Source: Meiothermus sp. Pnk-1 (GTDB lineage: Bacteria; Deinococcota; Deinococci; Deinococcales; Thermaceae). From it: 64,000 bases of DNA. The stretch lies in contig NZ_QKOB01000003.1 in NCBI RefSeq assembly GCF_003226535.1, positions 419,263-483,262 on the forward strand. Reading direction: 5' to 3'. Of this stretch, positions 1 through 8,673 are shown in pieces; the stretch's first letter is position 1, and each line of letters starts with the position of its first letter. Below the pieces are notes generated by a model. The model was not told the origin of the DNA, searched no databases, and saw nothing but the letters and a program-made list of their open reading frames with translations. Made by a program: the position numbers and the translations under genes.

Positions 1-183
1 GGCGATGAAGAGATTGACCCCCACCAGCGCCAAACCGGTAACGGCAAAAGTGATGACGATGAGGGTATCGAGCGACCCCCAATTAGAGGCCAAGGGGGCG
101 AACCACCACACCTTAGCGACGGTCAAAAAGATCGTCGCCACAATCATAGCAACCAGGGTGAGGGCCACCGCCAGAGCTTGCAT
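1..183 (-). CDS. Cytochrome c oxidase subunit II-like protein, N-terminal part (runs off the left edge)
   Basis: Only the first 61 residues are inside the window. They form two hydrophobic helices (about residues 2-23 and 39-61) separated by a short WWFAPLASNWG segment, the arrangement of the transmembrane hairpin at the N-terminus of haem-copper oxidase subunit II, which anchors the periplasmic CuA domain. The ATG at 183 is well supported by an AAGGAGC ribosome-binding site seven bases upstream. The CuA cysteines would lie outside the window, so the family call rests on the hairpin alone. A different small two-helix membrane protein is possible. Confidence 0.45.
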   Translation of the reverse strand, partial: MQALAVALTLVAMIVATIFLTVAKVWWFAPLASNWGSLDTLIVITFAVTGLALVGVNLFIA

Positions 184-354
184 TGTCAGCTCCTTTATCC
201 TTAAAAGTTTAGCGCTGACTTTATGGATTGTGAATGGCCGGCCGTACTGTTTCAAACAGCCTTTTCGTGATTTTTTGCACTACGCTGTACGCAAGACGCT
301 AAGCGGGATGGAACATCTTTAGCGTGAATCTTGTTACCAGACCACTGGCTCTAG

Positions 355-2049
355 CCGATATTCCGCACCCCTCCCCTCCGGCCTTAGGATTTTGGGGTGG
401 AACCCACACCCGCGCTCCAGGTTTACGACCTGGCCCATCTGGGCCTGGTGGCCGGCATCATGGACCGCATCGGCTTGGTGGGGGTGGTGGATCAGAAGGT
501 GGGGCCCAGGCCACAGGAGAAGGTCTCCACCGGCATGGCCCTCAAAGCCGCCGTCCTTAACGCCTTGGGCTTCGTGGCCTCCCCCCTCTACCTCTTCGGC
601 CACTTCTTCCAGGGCAAGCCCACAGACCACCCCCGAGCTTCTGAACGACGACTGCATGGGCCGTGTACGAGGCGGGGGTGACGGAGGTGTTTCTGGGGAT
701 CGTGGGGGCGGCCAAGAAAGCCTTCCCCTTCCCTGTCCACGCTCTGCACGTGGACTCCAGCAGTTTCCACGTGCACGGGGCTTATGGGGAGGAGAGGACG
801 GAGGGGGAGGCGGGAGGAGAGGAAGAGCCCCGGGCCATCCGCATCGTCCACGGGTACAGCCGGGACCACCGGCCCGACCTGAGGCAGTGGGTGATGAACC
901 TGGTGTGCGCGGACACGGGGGGCATCCCCCTGCTCTACGCCCCGGGGGACGGGAACCAGGCGGACCGGGAGACCCTGGTCTTTCTGGTGGCCCGGTACCG
1001 GGAGGCCTTGGACCTGGGGGAGGTGGTGGTGCTGGACGGGGCCAGCTACAGCCGGGAGAACCTCCTGGCCCTGGAGGGGTTTGGGTGGATCCTGCGGGTC
1101 CCCGCCACCCTGAAGGAGGCCCAGGCCCTCTTGGGGAAGGAGGTGGCGGAGGGGGCAGTGAAGCCGCACCAGCGGCCCGGCGATGCCGGTACTCAGTGGC
1201 TTCCCCTTCTCCCTGGGTACCGGGGCCTGGAGGTGGAGGTGACCTACGGGGTGCGGCAGCGGTGGCTTTTGGTGGAGAGCGAGGCGCGGCGGAGGGAAGC
1301 GGAAGAGGCCCTGGCGCGCAAGGTGGAGCGGGGGGAGGAGGAGGCGGGGAGGGTGCTCAGGCGCCTCCTTGCCCGGCGCTTTGCCTGCGAGGAGGACGCC
1401 CGGAGGGCCCTGGAGGCGGCCAGCGCCTCCCTGGCCTACCACCGGCTGGTCTTCCTGGGGTTGCGGGAGGAGAGGCGGCGGGGCCGGGTAGGGAGGCCGA
1501 GGAAGGGGGAGGGGGCTTTGGGGGTGAGCTACCGGCTTCTGGCGCGGGGGGAGGTGGACGAGGGGAAGGTGGCCCAGGCGCGGCGGGGGCTTGGGCGCTT
1601 TCTCCTGGCGACCAACGTGCTGGACCGAGAGGCCCTTCCGGCCCGGGAGGTGCTGGTGAGGTACAAGGAGCAGGGCAAGACGGTGGAGCGGGGCTTCCGC
1701 TTTCTCAAGGACCCCTTGTTCTTTGCCTCCAGCACCTACCTCAAGCGGCCGGAGCGGGTGATGGCCTTGGGGATGGTGATGGCGGTAGCCCTTTTGGTCT
1801 ACGCCCTTGGGGAGTGGGAGCTAAGGCGGCGGCTCGGGGAAGAGGGGGTGCGGGTGCCGGACCAGAAGGGGAAGCCCACGGAGAGGCCCACCCTGCGGTG
1901 GATGTTCCAGTACTTCATGTGGGTCCGCCTGGTGGTGCTTGAGGGCAGGGTCTTGGTGCTCAACCTCTCCCCTGACCATGAGAAGGTGGTGCGGCTTCTG
2001 AGGGTGGAGCGATATTACCTCCTGGAGTGAGGGGGGTGCGGAATGTGGG
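355..2049 (+). mobile_element. IS1634-family insertion sequence with inactivated transposase
   Basis: The ends are imperfect inverted repeats that share a perfect ATTCCGCACCCC core (left end 355-373, right end 2031-2049) and both begin CC. The element is bracketed by the 6-bp direct repeat CTCTAG at 349-354 and 2050-2055, a target duplication size within the usual 5-6 bp of this family. It holds one transposase reading frame, broken in two places. The clean duplication says the insertion is recent enough not to have been rearranged, but this copy cannot make a full transposase without frameshifting. Confidence 0.85.
397..2030 (+). pseudogene. Frame-broken IS1634/IS4-type DDE transposase
   Basis: The N-terminal domain (from MEPTPALQVYDLAHLG) reads in one frame to about 630, a short piece containing PELLNDDCMGR reads in a second frame to about 660, and the catalytic body reads in a third frame from about 663 to the stop at 2030. 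Members of this family normally have these three parts in one continuous protein. The catalytic part keeps the DSSSFHVHG and VVLDGASYS aspartate motifs and the late YKEQGKTVERGFRFLK segment with the glutamate. The frame changes look like small deletions, because residues expected between the conserved blocks are missing at both junctions, rather than a programmed slip. Confidence 0.85.
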
Positions 2050-2196
2050 CTCTAGTATGATTTTCGGGGCATTTTGCGGCTCCCACGTCCTACGTCATAC
2101 GCCAAAGGCAGGGTGCGGGGTACCACCCCCGTAGAGCTTGCTCCAAAAACTACACAAATCTTGTTACCGGCCCACTAACCGTGAAGAAGCTTCGCT

Positions 2197-2955
2197 CTAG
2201 CGGGCTGTCCAGCCCAGATCGATGACCTGGGCCGACCCGGTGATGGCCCCAGCTTTGTCGGAGGCCAGGAACAGGGCGTATTCGGCTACCTCCCAGGGCT
2301 CGATCAAGCGCTTGATGGCTGCCGGGGCCAGCATCACCCTCTCCACCACCTCGCTCTCAGGGATGTGTAGGGTGCGGGCTTGGTCGGCGATCTGCGCCTG
2401 GACGAGGGGGGTATTGACGTAGGCGGGACAGATCGCGTTGCAGGTGATGCCGTACTCGGCCACCTCCAGCGCGACGGTTTTGGTGAGGCCCAGCAGCCCG
2501 TGTTTGGCCGAGATGTACGCCGACTTGAAGGGGCTGGCCACCAGGCCGTGCAGGCTCGCGATGTTGAGAATACGGCCCCAGCGCTTAGCCTTCATCCCTG
2601 GCAGGGTGTACTTGATGAGCTGGAAGGGCGCGCTTAGGAGTACCTGGAGCATCAGGTTCCAGGTTTCCTCGGGAAATTCCTCTACCGGGTGGATGCGCTG
2701 GAGCCCGGCGTTGTTGACCAAGATGTCCACCGGGCCTCCCTCCAGCGCCTTCCGGGCGAGCTCCTCGACCGCTTCTTGGCGCGAGAGGTCAGCCTGGATG
2801 AAGCTTCCTCCCAGCGCCCGGGCGAGCTCTCCGCCGCTTGGGGAGAGGTCGTTGAGGATGACCTTGGCGCCCTCGCGGGCAAAGACCTCGGCGATGGCCT
2901 TGCCGATACCACTCCCGGCCCCGGTGATCAGCGCGGTTTTTCCTTGCAGCTGCAT
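2197..2955 (-). CDS. bdhA: 3-hydroxybutyrate dehydrogenase (SDR family)
   Basis: A classical short-chain dehydrogenase of 252 residues. It has the NAD-binding GAGSGIG at 12-18, NNAG at 81-84, the catalytic serine in NIAS (134) and Y147/K151 in the YxxxK motif. The C-terminal half contains CNAICPAYVNTPLVQ and a sequence pattern typical of bacterial D-3-hydroxybutyrate dehydrogenases, which oxidise (R)-3-hydroxybutyrate to acetoacetate with NAD. It is the last gene of the minus-strand acyl-CoA/Liv operon, 9 bases after livF. That placement agrees with handling of a C4 hydroxy acid made or imported by the operon. The specific substrate is a family-level inference. Confidence 0.85.
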   Translation of the reverse strand: MQLQGKTALITGAGSGIGKAIAEVFAREGAKVILNDLSPSGGELARALGGSFIQADLSRQEAVEELARKALEGGPVDILVNNAGLQRIHPVEEFPEETWNLMLQVLLSAPFQLIKYTLPGMKAKRWGRILNIASLHGLVASPFKSAYISAKHGLLGLTKTVALEVAEYGITCNAICPAYVNTPLVQAQIADQARTLHIPESEVVERVMLAPAAIKRLIEPWEVAEYALFLASDKAGAITGSAQVIDLGWTAR

Positions 2956-2964
2956 AGCCTTATC

Positions 2965-3669
2965 CTATAGAGCCAGATACGCTTTCCGCACGCCTTCGTC
3001 GCGCACGAGCTGGTCTGCCAGACCCGAGAGCATCACTTTGCCGTGCTCCATCACATACCCTCGGTCGGCCACCTCCAGGCTCATGGCCACGTTCTGCTCG
3101 ACCAAAAGCACCCCGATGCCCTCCGCCTTGACCCTCGAGAGCGTCAGGAGCACCTCCTCGGCCAGCTTGGGGGAGAGGCCCAGGCTGGGTTCGTCCACCA
3201 TCAAAAGCTTGGGCCGCCCCATCAGGGCCCGCCCGATGGCCAGCATCTGCTGTTCGCCGCCGGACATGGTCCCGGCCAGTTGCCTGCGCCGTTCGGCCAG
3301 GCGAGGGAAGAGGGCATAGATGCGCTCGAGGTTCTCCTGCCGACCTTCCCAAGCCAGGAAAGCTGCTCCCAACAGGAGGTTTTCCTCGACGCTCATGAGA
3401 GGGAAGAGCTGCCGCCCCTCGGGGACGTGCCCCAGGCCCAGCCGGGCGCGTTTTGCGGCGGAGAGCCCGCCGAGGTCGCGCCCATCTAGCCGTACACTCC
3501 CGCCCCAGGGCCGCATCAGCCCGGAAACGGTGCGCAGCAGGGTGGTTTTGCCGGCCCCGTTGGCGCCTAGCAGCGCCACCAGCTCGCCCTGGGAGACCTC
3601 GAGGCTCACCCCGAAGAGCACCTGGGCCTTGGCGTAGCCGCCGGTGAGGTCGCGGACGCTAAGCTTCAT
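2965..3669 (-). CDS. livF: Branched-chain-type ABC transporter ATPase, LivF-like
   Basis: A 234-residue cytoplasmic ATPase with Walker A GANGAGKTT, the signature MSGGEQQML, Walker B LLMVDEPSLGL and the switch histidine region. LEVADRGYVMEHGKV near the end is typical of LivF. Start ATG is preceded by GGAGG. It would energise the import complex formed with LivG, LivM, LivH and the binding protein encoded just upstream. The 84-base gap from livG is the only sizeable gap in the transporter genes and contains one of the intergenic ACGTC-word repeats. Confidence 0.9.
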   Translation of the reverse strand: MKLSVRDLTGGYAKAQVLFGVSLEVSQGELVALLGANGAGKTTLLRTVSGLMRPWGGSVRLDGRDLGGLSAAKRARLGLGHVPEGRQLFPLMSVEENLLLGAAFLAWEGRQENLERIYALFPRLAERRRQLAGTMSGGEQQMLAIGRALMGRPKLLMVDEPSLGLSPKLAEEVLLTLSRVKAEGIGVLLVEQNVAMSLEVADRGYVMEHGKVMLSGLADQLVRDEGVRKAYLAL

Positions 3670-3753
3670 CTCGGCCTCCGGCCCTGCAGTTCGGTCGTAC
3701 GTCGCGCGTCATACGTCCTACACAATTCGGCGCACGGCGTATGACCTCTCGGT

Positions 3754-4485
3754 TCACGCGCTCCTCCCCAGATACGCCTCGCGCACTTTGGCGTTTTGCG
3801 CCACCTCGTCGTAGCGACCTTCAGCGATGACTTGGCCATAGTCCATCACCACCACCCGATCCGCCAGCGCCCGCACCACCGGCATCAGGTGCTCGATGAA
3901 CAGGATCGCGACCCCGCTGGCGCGGACCTTCTTGACCAGTTCGACCGCCTCCATCGCCTCGGCAGGCCGTAGCCCGGCCATCACCTCGTCGAGCAGGAGC
4001 AGCTTGGGTTGGGTGCAAAGCGCCCGGGCCATCTCCAGCCGCTTGTCCTCGAGCAGGGTCAGCTCGCCCGCCGGGGTCTCGGCTTTGGGCTCCAGGCCGG
4101 TCAGCCTGAGCACCTTCTCCACCACCTCGTGCGCAGTTTTCAAGGGGGTTTGCGGCTTGCCATAGATGCCGCCTACCAATAGGTTTTCCCGCACGGTCAT
4201 CTCGGGGAAGGGCTGCACGATCTGGAAAGCCCGGCCCAGGCCCCGCCAGGTGCGTTGCTCGGGCGGAAGGAGGGTGATGTCGGCCTCGAGAAAACGTATT
4301 GTGCCAGCGTCAGTGGGGTAGAGCCCGCTGATCAGGTTCAAGAGGGTGCTCTTGCCGGCCCCGTTGGGCCCGATCACCGCCAGGATCTCGCCCTGGCGCA
4401 CCTCGAGGCTCGCGTTGTTGACCGCCACCAGCCCGCCAAAGCGCTTGGTCACCCTGGAAAGTTGCAGCACGACCGCGCTAGACAT
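3754..4485 (-). CDS. livG: Branched-chain-type ABC transporter ATPase, LivG-like
   Basis: A 243-residue ATPase with Walker A GPNGAGKST, an insert and Q-loop typical of LivG (GLGRAFQIVQPFPEMTV) and Walker B LLLLDEVMAGL. The signature region is ELTLLEDKRLEMARAL, where the canonical LSGGQ-like motif is replaced by a LivG-type variant. Its start overlaps the end of livM by 8 bases, so translation is probably coupled. It pairs with LivF as the ATPase heterodimer of the first Liv system. Confidence 0.9.
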   Translation of the reverse strand: MSSAVVLQLSRVTKRFGGLVAVNNASLEVRQGEILAVIGPNGAGKSTLLNLISGLYPTDAGTIRFLEADITLLPPEQRTWRGLGRAFQIVQPFPEMTVRENLLVGGIYGKPQTPLKTAHEVVEKVLRLTGLEPKAETPAGELTLLEDKRLEMARALCTQPKLLLLDEVMAGLRPAEAMEAVELVKKVRASGVAILFIEHLMPVVRALADRVVVMDYGQVIAEGRYDEVAQNAKVREAYLGRSA

Positions 4486-5437
4486 GCTGTTCCCCCTGCG
4501 GGCTCGAGCTGGGGATGGGTTTGGAGCGAGATCTGACCAACCCGACGAGCCCTTTGGGCAGGAAGAGGATGGTCAGTACGAGGATCACCCCGTACACCAC
4601 CAGATATCCCTCGCCGATGCGCAGGCGCAGCCAGGTCTCGAGCCCCACCAGCAAGATCCCGCCCACAAGCGGCCCCGCCGTGGTGTAGAGCCCGCCGAAG
4701 ATGGGGATGACCAGGGCCTCCACGGCCCGCGCCAGCCCAAAGGCGTCGTAAGGGGTGAGAAAGAGGGTTTTCATCCCATACACCCCGCCCGCGAGCCCGG
4801 CTAAGGCCGCTGAAATGGCAAACACCAGCAGCTTGACCCGCACCACCGGCACCCCCAGCACCCGCGCCACGGCCTCCCCCTGGCGGGTGGCGGCCATCGC
4901 ATAGTGGAGGCGGCTTTGGCTCACCCCCAGGCTCACCAGTGCGCACCCCGCTAGCACCGTCACCGCCAGGTAGTAGCCTCCCAGCGGGAGTTGCCCCCCG
5001 AAAGCGGGCGGCACCGGCAGGCCGATGGAGCCCCCGGTGAACTGGGCTTTGAGCACCAGAGTGCGCATCACCTCGGAGAAGGCCAAGGTGGCGATGGCGA
5101 AGTACATCCCCTGTAGGCGTAAGGTAGCGAGGCCGAGCAGCAGGCTCGAGGCGGCAGCTATGGCCATCCCTACCAAGAGCGCAGGGATCGTCCCCAGCCC
5201 TGGGGCCGCCAAGGCCGCCGCGTAAGCTCCCAGCCCAAAGAACGCCCCGTGCGCCAGGGAGAGCTGACCGGTGCGGGCCAGCAGATCCCAGGAGAGGGCT
5301 AGCCCGGTAACGATGAAGGCGAACTGCGCCGTGTCGAGCAGAAAGGCCCGCCATGCCCCCAGCGGCAGCCCCGGCAGAAACAGGGCCAAAAGGAGTACCA
5401 TCCCGACCAGGATCAAAGTGCCCTCCCGCGCTTCCAT
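4478..5437 (-). CDS. livM: Branched-chain-type ABC transporter permease, LivM-like
   Basis: A 319-residue membrane protein with eight or more hydrophobic helices. The conserved LivM segments GQLSLAHGAFFGLGAYAAAL (about 56-75) and the EAA-like GGLYTTAGPLVGGILLVGLE loop for docking the ATPase are visible, and it ends VLTILFLPKGLVGL, the usual LivM tail. It overlaps livH at its start by 25 bases and livG at its end. It would form the transmembrane channel together with LivH. Confidence 0.9.
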   Translation of the reverse strand: MEAREGTLILVGMVLLLALFLPGLPLGAWRAFLLDTAQFAFIVTGLALSWDLLARTGQLSLAHGAFFGLGAYAAALAAPGLGTIPALLVGMAIAAASSLLLGLATLRLQGMYFAIATLAFSEVMRTLVLKAQFTGGSIGLPVPPAFGGQLPLGGYYLAVTVLAGCALVSLGVSQSRLHYAMAATRQGEAVARVLGVPVVRVKLLVFAISAALAGLAGGVYGMKTLFLTPYDAFGLARAVEALVIPIFGGLYTTAGPLVGGILLVGLETWLRLRIGEGYLVVYGVILVLTILFLPKGLVGLVRSRSKPIPSSSPQGEQHV

Positions 5438-6303
5438 CGCCTCGCGAAGACCTCCTGCCAGCTACGCCAGGTGAGCGCCACGAAGATCACCAGGAAGAAC
5501 ACCGCCTCCACCCAGCCCCCTCCGCCCGGCAGGTAAGTGCTTACGAGGGCTTCGGCCAGGGCCAGAATGATCGCCGCGGGGATCACCCCGCGCAGGTTGC
5601 CCAGCCCGGCCATGACCACGATGGCGAAGGCCTTGAGGGTATAGGCGAAGCCCACCGTGGGCGAGGCATATAGCACCACCGAGAGCATTACCCCCGCCAC
5701 CCCGGCAATGGCCGCGCTAAGGCCGAAGGCCAGCAGGTACACCTGCTCTTTCTCGATCCCCAAAAGCCCCGGCGCGACCCGGTTCTGCGCCACCGCCCGC
5801 ACCGCGAAGCCCAGGCGGGTGCGGCCTAAGAACCCGTAAAGCCCGCCCAGTATGCCCAACGAGAGCAAAAACGCCGCGAACTGGGGAACCCCAAAGGAGA
5901 GCCCGGCCAGGCTGATCGTGCTGCCCTGGTAGGGGGGGCTCACCACCCGGGTCTGGGCCCCAAACACCAGCAACGCCACGTTCTGCAAAGCCACCGAGAG
6001 CCCGAAGGTCAGGAGCATCTGGTTGAGTTCGGGCGCGGCAAGGACGGGGCGGATCAGGCCATAGTAGCTGGCCGCTCCTACCAAAAAGACCACCAGCGCA
6101 GCGATGCCCAGCGAGAGGAGGGGATCGAGGCCAAAGTAGCTGAACATCCAGTAGGAGACGAAGGCCCCGATCATCAAAAACTCGCCGTGGGCGAAGTTGA
6201 CGATGCCCACTACGCCCACCGCCAGGGCCAGCCCGCTGGCCACCAAGGCGTAGATCCCGGCGGCCAGCACGCCGTTGATGAGGGTTTGCAGCAGCAGCTC
6301 CAT
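5413..6303 (-). CDS. livH: Branched-chain-type ABC transporter permease, LivH-like
   Basis: A 296-residue integral membrane protein. The N-terminus LINGVLAAGIYALVASGLAL and GIVNFAHGEFLMIGAF are hallmark LivH sequences, and the ATPase-contact loop AIVVMAGLGNLRGVIPAAI lies near residue 235. It is followed by livM with a 25-base overlap and is preceded by the binding-protein gene only 8 bases away. It is the second channel subunit of this importer. Confidence 0.9.
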   Translation of the reverse strand: MELLLQTLINGVLAAGIYALVASGLALAVGVVGIVNFAHGEFLMIGAFVSYWMFSYFGLDPLLSLGIAALVVFLVGAASYYGLIRPVLAAPELNQMLLTFGLSVALQNVALLVFGAQTRVVSPPYQGSTISLAGLSFGVPQFAAFLLSLGILGGLYGFLGRTRLGFAVRAVAQNRVAPGLLGIEKEQVYLLAFGLSAAIAGVAGVMLSVVLYASPTVGFAYTLKAFAIVVMAGLGNLRGVIPAAIILALAEALVSTYLPGGGGWVEAVFFLVIFVALTWRSWQEVFARRWKRGRAL

Positions 6304-6311
6304 ACAGGCCG

Positions 6312-7472
6312 CTAGTAGCTGCCGGGGTAGCGCAGCGGACGGCTGGCCCGCTCCTTGGGGAAGACCGGGCGGCGGGAGCCCTCGAGGTACTGGAACTGCA
6401 GCCAGATGCTCTGGTTGAAGCCCTGGTACTTGGTCTTACCGGTGTCGGAGGGTTTGAAGGAAAGCGGCCCAAAGGGGGTATCCATCTGTACCTTGGCCAG
6501 CGCTTCGGCGAGTTTGTCCTTGTCCGCCGATCCAGCGGCCTCGAGGGCCCGACCCAAGGAGAGCACGATGGTGTAGCCCATGGGGGCCATGTACTCGTCG
6601 GTGACCTCGCCGTACTTCTTGCGGTAGGCGCTTACAAACTTGCGCGACTCGTTGTTGGCCACCGAGGGCAGCCAGGCGGTCATGCCGGCGATATCGTTGG
6701 AGAGGTTATTCTTCTCAAACCCAGCGGGCCAAGCCGGCGGCGCGCCGTAGATGAGCTTGGGCTCGAGACCCACCTGACGGGTCTGGGCGGCGATGGGCAG
6801 GGCGTCCACGTCGTAGCCGATCCAGTAGAGGATATCCGGCTTGAAGGATTTGAAGCGGGTCAGGATCGCGGTGAAGTTCCCCGAACCCGATTTGAAGGGT
6901 TCGGCCTGCACGGCAAATCCGACCTTCTTCAGCTGGTCTTGGTAGGTTTGGATGCCCGCCGAGCCGAAAGGGCCGTCTTCGTAGAGGATGGCCACCTTGC
7001 GCGCGCCCTCCTGTTGGTAGAGGTATTTGAAGAACTCCATCGCGGCGGCGACGTTGTGGTAGTCCCAGGGGTGGTAGTGGAAGAAGCGATCATAGCCGCT
7101 GAAAGCCTGCTCGACCACGCTGCTGGCCGCGCCGATGCAGAGGAAGAGGGGCCCATACTGCTTGACCGGCCCGGAGAGCGCGAAGGTCACGCCGGAGGAG
7201 AGCCCGCCGATTACGATATCCACCTTGTCCACGGTCATCAGCTTGGTGAGGGCCGGGACCGCCGCCGCCGCGGCGTTGCCGTCGTCGGCGATGACCAGCT
7301 CGAGCTTCACCTTTCCGGAAGCGTTGACCTGGTCGGCGGCCAGTTGGAGGCCGTACAGGGCAGCTTTGCCGGCCACGGTGGAAATGGGCAGGAGCACCCC
7401 TACCCGGGCGGTGGTTTGGGCCCAAGCCAGGCCCATCAGGATGAAGACAACCGCTAAGATGCCTCTTTTCAT
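6312..7472 (-). CDS. livK: Periplasmic substrate-binding protein of the first Liv-type importer
   Basis: A 386-residue protein with a Sec signal peptide (MKRGILAVVFILMGLAWA, cleavage after AWA). After it comes a type I periplasmic-binding fold of the Peripla_BP_6 class: RVGVLLPISTVAGKAALYG at the start and GPFGSAGIQTYQDQLKKVGF in the middle. It captures the ligand for LivHMGF. The neighbours encode acyl-CoA and hydroxyacid enzymes rather than amino-acid enzymes, so the ligand may be a carboxylic acid rather than leucine (inference from context). Its start overlaps the end of the MaoC gene by 4 bases. Confidence 0.88.
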   Translation of the reverse strand: MKRGILAVVFILMGLAWAQTTARVGVLLPISTVAGKAALYGLQLAADQVNASGKVKLELVIADDGNAAAAAVPALTKLMTVDKVDIVIGGLSSGVTFALSGPVKQYGPLFLCIGAASSVVEQAFSGYDRFFHYHPWDYHNVAAAMEFFKYLYQQEGARKVAILYEDGPFGSAGIQTYQDQLKKVGFAVQAEPFKSGSGNFTAILTRFKSFKPDILYWIGYDVDALPIAAQTRQVGLEPKLIYGAPPAWPAGFEKNNLSNDIAGMTAWLPSVANNESRKFVSAYRKKYGEVTDEYMAPMGYTIVLSLGRALEAAGSADKDKLAEALAKVQMDTPFGPLSFKPSDTGKTKYQGFNQSIWLQFQYLEGSRRPVFPKERASRPLRYPGSY

Positions 7473-7873
7473 GCTTCCTCCTCGTACAAAACCGTTGCCT
7501 CTCCTTCGATGACTTGTTCCCCGCGCTGGTTGGTGCAGATGGTCGTTAGCGTGAGGATGGGCTTATCCTCTCGGATGGCCTTGACCGTGACGGTCGCGGT
7601 GATGGTATCCCCCAGCTTGGTGGGCTTGAGGAACCTGAGGGTCTGCCCTAGATAGACCGCCCCGACCCCTGGCAGCTTGGTACCGATACAGGTCGAGATC
7701 AGCCCGGCCACCAAGATGCCCTGGGCGATCCGCTCGCCAAAGCGGCTGCGCTTGGCGTACTCTGCGTCTACGTGGAGCGGATTGGTATCCCCTACTGCGC
7801 CGATGAACATCGCCACGCTGGCCTCGCTGATGGTCTGGGTGTAGCTGGCCGAATCGCCGACCCTAAACCTCAT
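7469..7873 (-). CDS. MaoC-like (R)-specific enoyl-CoA hydratase
   Basis: A 134-residue single hot-dog domain. Residues MFIGAVGDTNPLHVD contain the hydratase 2 motif with the catalytic Asp and His, and GILVAGLISTCIG is the following conserved helix. Enzymes of this type hydrate trans-2-enoyl-CoA to (R)-3-hydroxyacyl-CoA, which would link to the 3-hydroxybutyrate dehydrogenase at the operon end. The start ATG at 7873 was chosen because the family begins about 10 residues before the first conserved strand and because it overlaps the preceding stop by 4 bases. The longer open frame upstream is a shadow of the hydrolase gene. Confidence 0.85.
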   Translation of the reverse strand: MRFRVGDSASYTQTISEASVAMFIGAVGDTNPLHVDAEYAKRSRFGERIAQGILVAGLISTCIGTKLPGVGAVYLGQTLRFLKPTKLGDTITATVTVKAIREDKPILTLTTICTNQRGEQVIEGEATVLYEEEA

Positions 7874-8673
7874 GCATCCACCTCCAAAAACTCCCGGATT
7901 TCCTGGGCCAAAAGGGTGGGCACCTCGGCCGGGGCGGCGTGCCCGGTTTGGGGTAAGACCCGGTGCTTGGCCCCCGGGATGGCTTGGGCAATCTCCTGGG
8001 CGTATAGGGGGGGAAACAGCAGGTCCTCCTCGCCCGAGAGCACCAGGGTCGGCGCGGTGACGCCGCGCAGTTGGGGCCGCAGGTCGCCGAGGGTGAAGAA
8101 CCCGGCCATCAGGTTGCGCTGGGCCTCTGCGGTAGGGGCGGCGAGCTTCATCTGCTCCAACGAAGCTGCGCTGTCTACCTCGGGGTGGGCCTCGAGATGG
8201 GCCCGTCCCCAGATCCAGGGCAAGGCGATGCGCAGTCGTCCCTCGGGGCCGCCCCATTCCAGCCCGAGCCGCCAGCTCTCGACCTTGGCCCGGATCAGCG
8301 GGTCAATCCGAGATGTGGTGCAGAGCAGGATCAGCTTGTGCAGGCCAGCAGGTTGGCGCGCCGCGTGGACCTGGGCCACGATCCCGCCGTTGGAGAGGCC
8401 CAGCAGGTGGTAGCGCTCGATGCTCAGCGCCCTGAGCAGCGCCTCCAGGTCATCGGCGTGGAGCTGGGGGGTGTAGACCCCTGGGGGGGTGCTCGAGCGC
8501 CCTTGTCCGCGCATGTCGTAGCGCAAGACCCTAAACCCCCTCAGGTGCGGCATTAAGGGCTCCCAAGCCTCGACCCGCTGAAAGATGCCGTTGGCCAGCA
8601 CCAGCACAGGGCTGTCCATGCTGCCTTCCATTTGGTAGTAGAGTTCGATGCCGTTCGCGCTGACCTTAGGCAT
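7870..8673 (-). CDS. Alpha/beta hydrolase, 3-oxoadipate enol-lactonase-like
   Basis: A 267-residue alpha/beta hydrolase. It shows the oxyanion segment LANGIFQRVEAWEP, the nucleophile elbow GLSNGG with Ser at the centre, an acid in LVLSGEEDLLFPP and the terminal histidine in LPQTGHAAP. The pattern, with DMRGQGRSS early on, is closest to enol-lactone hydrolases (PcaD) and related esterases. In this operon a thioesterase or ester hydrolase role acting on the acyl-CoA intermediates is equally possible. Its start lies inside the end of the CoA-ligase gene by 8 bases, so it is co-translated. Confidence 0.8.
   Translation of the reverse strand: MPKVSANGIELYYQMEGSMDSPVLVLANGIFQRVEAWEPLMPHLRGFRVLRYDMRGQGRSSTPPGVYTPQLHADDLEALLRALSIERYHLLGLSNGGIVAQVHAARQPAGLHKLILLCTTSRIDPLIRAKVESWRLGLEWGGPEGRLRIALPWIWGRAHLEAHPEVDSAASLEQMKLAAPTAEAQRNLMAGFFTLGDLRPQLRGVTAPTLVLSGEEDLLFPPLYAQEIAQAIPGAKHRVLPQTGHAAPAEVPTLLAQEIREFLEVDA

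Noticed and set aside
640..665. Programmed frameshift in the IS transposase
   Set aside because: No slippery heptamer was seen, two frame changes would be needed, and residues are missing at both junctions, so decay is the simpler explanation.
392..1942. 516-residue Gly/Ala/Arg-rich plus-strand open frame inside the IS
   Set aside because: Only a short stretch of it (around PELLNDDCMGR) matches the transposase; the rest is a frame shadow of the catalytic part.
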